This document shows positions 58,795-64,000 of a stretch of 64,000 nucleotides of DNA, one piece after another (position 1 is the stretch's first letter; every line of letters begins with the position of its first letter). This stretch comes from Maylandia zebra (lineage: Eukaryota; Chordata; Actinopteri; Cichliformes; Cichlidae): NCBI RefSeq assembly GCF_041146795.1, contig NC_135174.1, positions 19,958,878 to 20,022,877 of the forward strand, given 5' to 3'. The translations under genes and the position numbers were made by a program. The notes beneath the pieces were generated by a model. That model was not told the DNA's origin, made no database searches, and saw only the letters and a list, made by a program, of their open reading frames with translations.

Positions 58795-61700
58795 TTACAC
58801 GCCCAGCTTGTTGGCGATAGTCATGACTACTTTGAGGATCGGCATGAAGGCGGAGATCTCGCTGAAGTTGCTGCTGCTGACCACCTGAGTGTGGACCTCC
58901 AAACCCCGCTGGTAGTTCTGGCTGGCCACACAGCGACTGATCTCATGGAGTCCGCTCAGGATGTTGTGAGAGAGCTGAGAGGCAGTAGGGAAATTATATT
59001 ATGTTTAAAGTTTTTACTGTACTATGTGAGAAAATTGTGAAAAATCTAATTTACTGTTGCAGTTTAAGTCACAAAAAACGGCAAATCCCAAGTTCTATAT
59101 TTTCTTTTTTCTCCCACTTCTTCAGCATGTAGTTCAACACAGTAGTTCTTAAACTGTGAAGTGACCCCCCCTGGTGGGAGCATTAGGTGTCTGCAGGTGG
59201 ATGACTGAAGAAAAATGCAGAGTGCGATGATGTTGAATAAATATGATTTAAGTGAAGGAACATTAACATTCATCTATGATCCTTTTTCATGTTAATAACT
59301 ATTAATAGCAATTGTGTTGTAAACAGTTATCCCTGTAGATCCCCCGAATCTGTTTACTGGTGTGCTCATGGAAAATGTTTAGCTTGTACTGCATACTTAA
59401 TTCTGGTTTTATCCCCATTTACTGGACACTGTAAATGCATAGTTTGTCTTGTTTTACTACTTTATTTCTTTGTATTGCATTCTACCTAGAGCATCTCGAG
59501 TGCCCACTGATAGCAACAATTACATCAGTAAACTCAAATTGACGCTTGCTTAGTTACAAATACATATAATGGACTAAGACTGATCATTTTCTCAGCTATC
59601 TTCACAAAGACTATGCTTTTTTACTGGCTGAGCCCTTAGTTGCCATTGGATTCAAGTAGAGCATGTCCTGGGTCCTTTTTTTTTAAAGTCATAACAAGTA
59701 AAAATATCAGGTTTACAACTTCATCCCGATGTCTGACATGCACTCTAGCTTTTAGATCTCTTGTAAAAAAAATTGTACTTTAAAAATTCAAGGTAACGTT
59801 AAGCACTTGGCAGGTTAGCGTACACAATTACCTGCTGAGATGGATTAAACAGATCCAGGTACGTTTCATATTGTCAGTGTAGTGAGTACACAATGGTTTA
59901 AACATTTTCTTTAGTCTTTAAATAGGTGACCTTAAGTGTGTGGCATGTTCATTTAACTCAAACCTTTTAAAGACCTAATATTTTATTGTATATATCCATA
60001 AACATTTATTCTTAAATTGACAAAAGCACTTTTTTATTTCAGGTAATGCAGTGCACCTCCACTGTACAGCACTGACTTAGAATTATAAACAAAGCATTGC
60101 TATGACAGTGGTGGCCCTTGACAAGGCTTAGCTCATCATGCAGGTTTTATGTCCTTTTTTCTGAGGTTGAGAGTGTGATATCTATTAATGCAACAAGAGT
60201 CAGCTGAATTTTATTTGTGGTGGTCAAAACGGAAATGGTGCAAACATGTCACCCATAGAAACACACCTGCTTTTTGTTTTTGTGGTTTTGGCAGGTTAAT
60301 GTAAACAGCATTTGATCTTTTTAAGTCATTGCTACATAGTGAGAAGAAACTCAGTGGTTTTACCCTCACAACAAAATTTTAAGCAGACAAAAAGGGAATA
60401 TCAAGAAAGACAAAGTGATATTGAGATTTATCAACTTTTACCTCAGATTCTGTTTAAGTACACAATGCATTTCTAACTGCACTGTATCATTTAAAAGCAG
60501 CTTTTTAAAGTCAAGTTTTTCTGTCAATTTTTTAAAAATAATTTTTTGAATCTGATCACTTCTGATCCTTACCGACTGCTCTCTCAGCTTATCATACAGG
60601 TGCCCCAAGCGCTTGGCAGCATCATCAAGTTTTCTTTTAGTTTGCTGAAAGAGAAACACTTCTTGTCACTTTGTATCCAATAACAAAATAATTTTGTTTC
60701 AATCAACAAAAACATTTGCACCAGAAAAACTGTGAAACCTAGATGCAGCTACAGACTGTGGAACTTACTGGGTCTCCTGCAGCTAGCTGGCAGCGCTGCA
60801 CCAGGCTGTCAAAGGTGGACTTGAGAACCATGTGCTCAGGAGGGATTTCTTTCTGTTGCACCTTCTCTGATGGCAGCTGCTGGAGGAGCTGAATAACACA
60901 AGCACAGAAACATAAGGTGACAAGGTGTTACTGTTGAGAATTCACAAAACAGCCCCCTCGTTTGACACCAACCTGTACGCTGGGCTCTTGAGGGGCTCCA
61001 GGGGGTACCTGGGTGTTGTCATGGGGCTGAGCAGCCTCCACTGGGAATCTCATCACAGGTGCTGTGATGGGGGCTGGTGGAGTATAGTTATCAGGAACCT
61101 GAATATACAACAAAGTATATTATAATGAGTGAGGAAAAAAACAATGAACCAAGCAGTTTAGTTTTGGTATATCAATAAATGACACATTTGTTACATTTTT
61201 GCTAAACTGTTGGTGTAACATAAATTCATCTGCCTTTCTTGCCTGCAAGAAAGAAGAAGTGCTTAATGTGAATGTGCTTGAGTTTTCAATAAGGGTGAAC
61301 TAAACTAAGAGAGTCTGCTAGTTTAGTTTAGTGAGCTCTCGAGAGAATAACAATGCTCTCCTCAAAGGAACGTGGTGCTGCACAACAATATAGCTGCTTT
61401 TACTACATTTGCAAGCATACAGCAGAACAGTATTTTGACAGTAAGAAATGCAGGCTTACCTTCTTCTTCCTGGGTCCACCTCGCACTGTAGGTGGGTCAT
61501 TCCAGCCTTCTTGAGATCCTGAATCAGAAGAATAATGACAATTATTAAGGAACTACTAACATCCGTTGTTTAGATACACTCAAGCAACCAAGGATTGTCT
61601 ACAAGAGACAATCTTTTTGGGCCCAGGTGGTAAAAACACTGCAAGTCAAGCCATACAGATTTGGCAGTTTATGCAGAAACAAACAAGCAAATTTTCAGGC

Positions 61701-64000
61701 AGCATTATTCACTCAAAGGCAAAAAAACAGAAAGAAAAATTCTATGAATATCATACTGAGTCTATTTCAGGTTAATTATGTAGCAGCTGCAAGTGTTTAA
61801 AAATGTCCTACTTATGCTTTAATTTCAAATAGCAATGTATATATATATGCGCGTCATCTTTAATTGCCTGACACAGAATCATCTACAGTCTTGTCTGAGT
61901 CTGGAAAATTCATTTAGAGCTCACATATAAAAAATACACCAGGTAAGTCTTTACATTTCCCTTCAATATAGGGTAACACAAACAATCATCAAGAAACCAG
62001 ACAAATGGAGAAGATCTGCATGGATTGCAAACCAACGCATATTAACTTTGAGGTTAATTTAGGGATACTATATTGTTTTGCACAGATATTTTTTTTCTGG
62101 TTCTTGAATGGATTGTTTGATCCTCCCTTATTCCATATCCAGCCCTAACCCTGTCACCTTGGTTGTCACACTGGGAATTCAGCCAGGGAAAGTATCCTGC
62201 AAGTCAAAAAGGAGTGACAGCGGAACAGATGTAAATCACCACGAGCAATATATTCCTGCTGACCTCTGTAATTTCTTTCTTTAAATTCATGACTAAAAAA
62301 ATGTGGAACGGTGTCAGGAAACAATGTAGCTGTGATCTCATACCAGTAGGAGGAGGAGCCACCACTGGAGCTGGGAAGGGCTTTGCAGCAGGAGCTCCAG
62401 GTCCACCCTGTGGATATCCAGATCCAGGAGGAACATAGGGAACAGACGGAGGTGCAGTACCCTGGTTGTGAAGGCTTCCTGGGTACACTGGAACCGGGGC
62501 TCCAGGCTGGGAGCGAGGTGGTGCAAAGCCTGAGGAGGTAGGTGGCATGAAGCTTATTGGTGGCACCCCGGGGCTGGGCATGGGGGGTAGGCCTCCAGCA
62601 GCTGACGATGAAGGTGGCAGTTGAGGCCCTGATAAAGTAGCAGCTGGCATAGAAGGACCTGGAGGTGGAAACGCTGGAGGTCCAGCAGTGGACGGTGACT
62701 GAGGCTGGAATGGCTGGTGAGGAAGGAAACCTGGGAAAAGCCACAAATGATTGCCATAATATCAAGAAACAAAAAAGGGCAAAAAATACAAATAAATTCA
62801 AATATTCTACAAATGGTCAAACCTGGAGCCACAGCAGGATGTTGGGGGTAGGAGGGTCTCAGGGCAGGGCGGGTTGTACTGGGTGGCAGTACATGAGAAG
62901 AAGGCTCCAACCAACCAGGCCCAGGGTTGGTTGGAGCAGCTTGAGGGGTAAAAACCGATGGCAAAGGAGGCTGCTGTTGTGCAGTCATCTGAGCAGCAGG
63001 AGAGGGCTGGTAATGACTCTAAAATACAAATGAATACAAATTAAATACAAATTCATTTTGGAAAATATATTTAATATTCATTGTATTGCTAACAAACTGA
63101 TACCGTAAACTGTGCTTTTGATGCAGGAGTTGGAGCAGCAGGAGTGGGCTTTGCAGTGGACACACTGACTCTGTTGAAGGTGTTTGGAGGTTGCTGTTGG
63201 ACAGGAGCCTCTCCCTGAGCGTGAAACAGCCTGTTTCTTAGCATCACGATCCCAGCCTGACAAGACAAAATTGGACAAACATGCAGATGCAGTTATTACA
63301 AATCAAACAAAGCAAAGAAAAATGAATTGTGCCATTAATAATTAAATCATTTATAGCTATTTTACTTGGTCTGAGTTCTCAGGCAGGTAGCTCAGGGCAG
63401 TGGTCAAGCTACCCTCTGCAGCCAGTATGCCAGCATAACAGGTTAGCTTCTCAGCCAGGACTGGGCTTTGGACCGCCACCTCACAGTTACGGAGACGTTC
63501 AATGGACTTTCGCAGCATCATGACTTTCTCAACCAAATCCTGAAACACAAATAAATGCCTTTAGACTAATAGATTCTTCGCTGGCAGGTAACTGTAACTA
63601 TTTTTCACCCCCGAATCATCTCAGTAAGTGCACAGCGACTCATTAAAACTTTGCTCAAATAAGCAGAAGAGTTTGTTCATCATTGCTAGAGGCAGATTAG
63701 AACAAATATTAAGATTATACCTCTAGACCAAGAGGAGAAGAGCAGTCTCTATACAAGGCCCAGCATTCCACTAGCTTCTCAATGTTTCCAGAGCAGATGT
63801 AACACAGACATGCCTGCAGGCAACGCTTCTCTGTACCCTCACACTCCAACCGGCTTCCCAGTGTATCTACCATGATGAATAAAAGAAAATTACAATTTTT
63901 TTGAATAGAGGGACTGAAATTAGAACAGATACCATGAGCACAGGTAGATTTGGTATGAATAAGGTGGATACTAACCGCACAGGCGAGCAAAGTCTTCAGG
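58795..64000 (-). CDS. SEC31B: SEC31 (SEC31B by synteny), COPII outer-coat protein, 3' part
   Basis: SEC31 pairs with SEC13 to build the outer cage of COPII vesicles leaving the ER and stimulates SAR1 GTP hydrolysis through SEC23. Exons on the minus strand: 64000-63976 (cut by the window edge), 63866-63721, 63539-63366, 63256-63104, 63018-62823, 62730-62344, 61518-61460, 61098-60973, 60888-60769, 60644-60573, 58974-58795. All are GT-AG and in frame, giving 545 residues to the stop. The first exons are the end of the alpha-solenoid ([35 protein letters not shown]). Then comes a proline-rich stretch with the SEC23/SAR1-contacting motif GWNDPP. Last comes the helical C-terminal domain ([44 protein letters not shown]). 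The WD40 N-terminal half lies outside. SEC31 identity is sure; the B paralog is chosen because SCD is the neighbour. Confidence 0.92.
58975..60572 (-). other. SEC31B: Last intron of SEC31B
   Basis: 1.6 kb without any supported exon. At 59138-59175 the text cagtagttcttaaactgtga followed by gtgacccccc resembles a hAT terminus, but no partner end was found. Confidence 0.6.

Noticed and set aside
62166-62801. 211-residue ORF in another frame of the SEC31B proline-rich exon
   Set aside because: Out-of-frame reading of a GC-rich exon. The spliced frame 62730-62344 carries the homology.

Overview
This is a stretch of vertebrate nuclear chromosome, almost certainly from a teleost fish and probably a percomorph such as a cichlid. 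The reasons are the intron-rich genes with vertebrate-type products, the AT-rich intergenic DNA, and many relics of fish-type DNA transposons (Tc1/mariner and hAT miniatures) plus LINE/SINE tails. Species assignment is inference. I found no bacterial operons, CRISPR arrays, rRNA or tRNA genes, and no retrovirus-like element I would defend.

Layout. 1-10119: first exon (minus strand) and most of the first intron of SPOCK2 (testican-2). About 13.3-28.05 kb: ASCC1 on the minus strand, eight coding exons read with certainty and a candidate last exon about 10.6 kb further on. 28.8-30.65 kb: ANAPC16 on the plus strand, head to head with ASCC1. 32.55-34.4 kb: DDIT4 (REDD1) on the plus strand with a TATA promoter. 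37.09-42.48 kb: DNAJB12 on the minus strand, with two Tc1-type transposons in intron 1. 43.9-49.0 kb: SCD (stearoyl-CoA desaturase) on the plus strand, head to head with DNAJB12. 58.8 kb to the window end: the 3' half of a SEC31 gene, best called SEC31B, on the minus strand and convergent with SCD.

The exon models were built by hand. Every junction keeps the reading frame and uses GT-AG, except one GC-AG intron in SCD. The first five genes match the neighbourhood recalled for human 10q22.1, and SCD plus SEC31B match 10q24.31, so this fish chromosome joins two blocks that lie apart in human.

The genes do not form one pathway. Several belong to the ER and stress or lipid biology: DNAJB12 is an ER-membrane J-protein, SCD an ER desaturase, SEC31 a COPII coat protein and DDIT4 a stress-induced mTORC1 inhibitor. 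This looks like shared neighbourhood rather than a functional cluster.

The space between exons holds a Tc1 element broken by one frameshift and still carrying long matching ends (40.4-42.0 kb), a decayed Tc1 element with a hAT miniature inserted in it (52.3-54.0 kb), a hAT miniature with a perfect 8-bp target duplication just upstream of ANAPC16 exon 3, at least five decayed copies of one Tc1 family, and LINE/SINE tails. I did not find an evidently new biological system. The most useful leads are the SCD GC-AG intron, the DNAJB12/SCD junction, the promoter motifs of DDIT4 and SCD, and the ASCC1 terminal exon.
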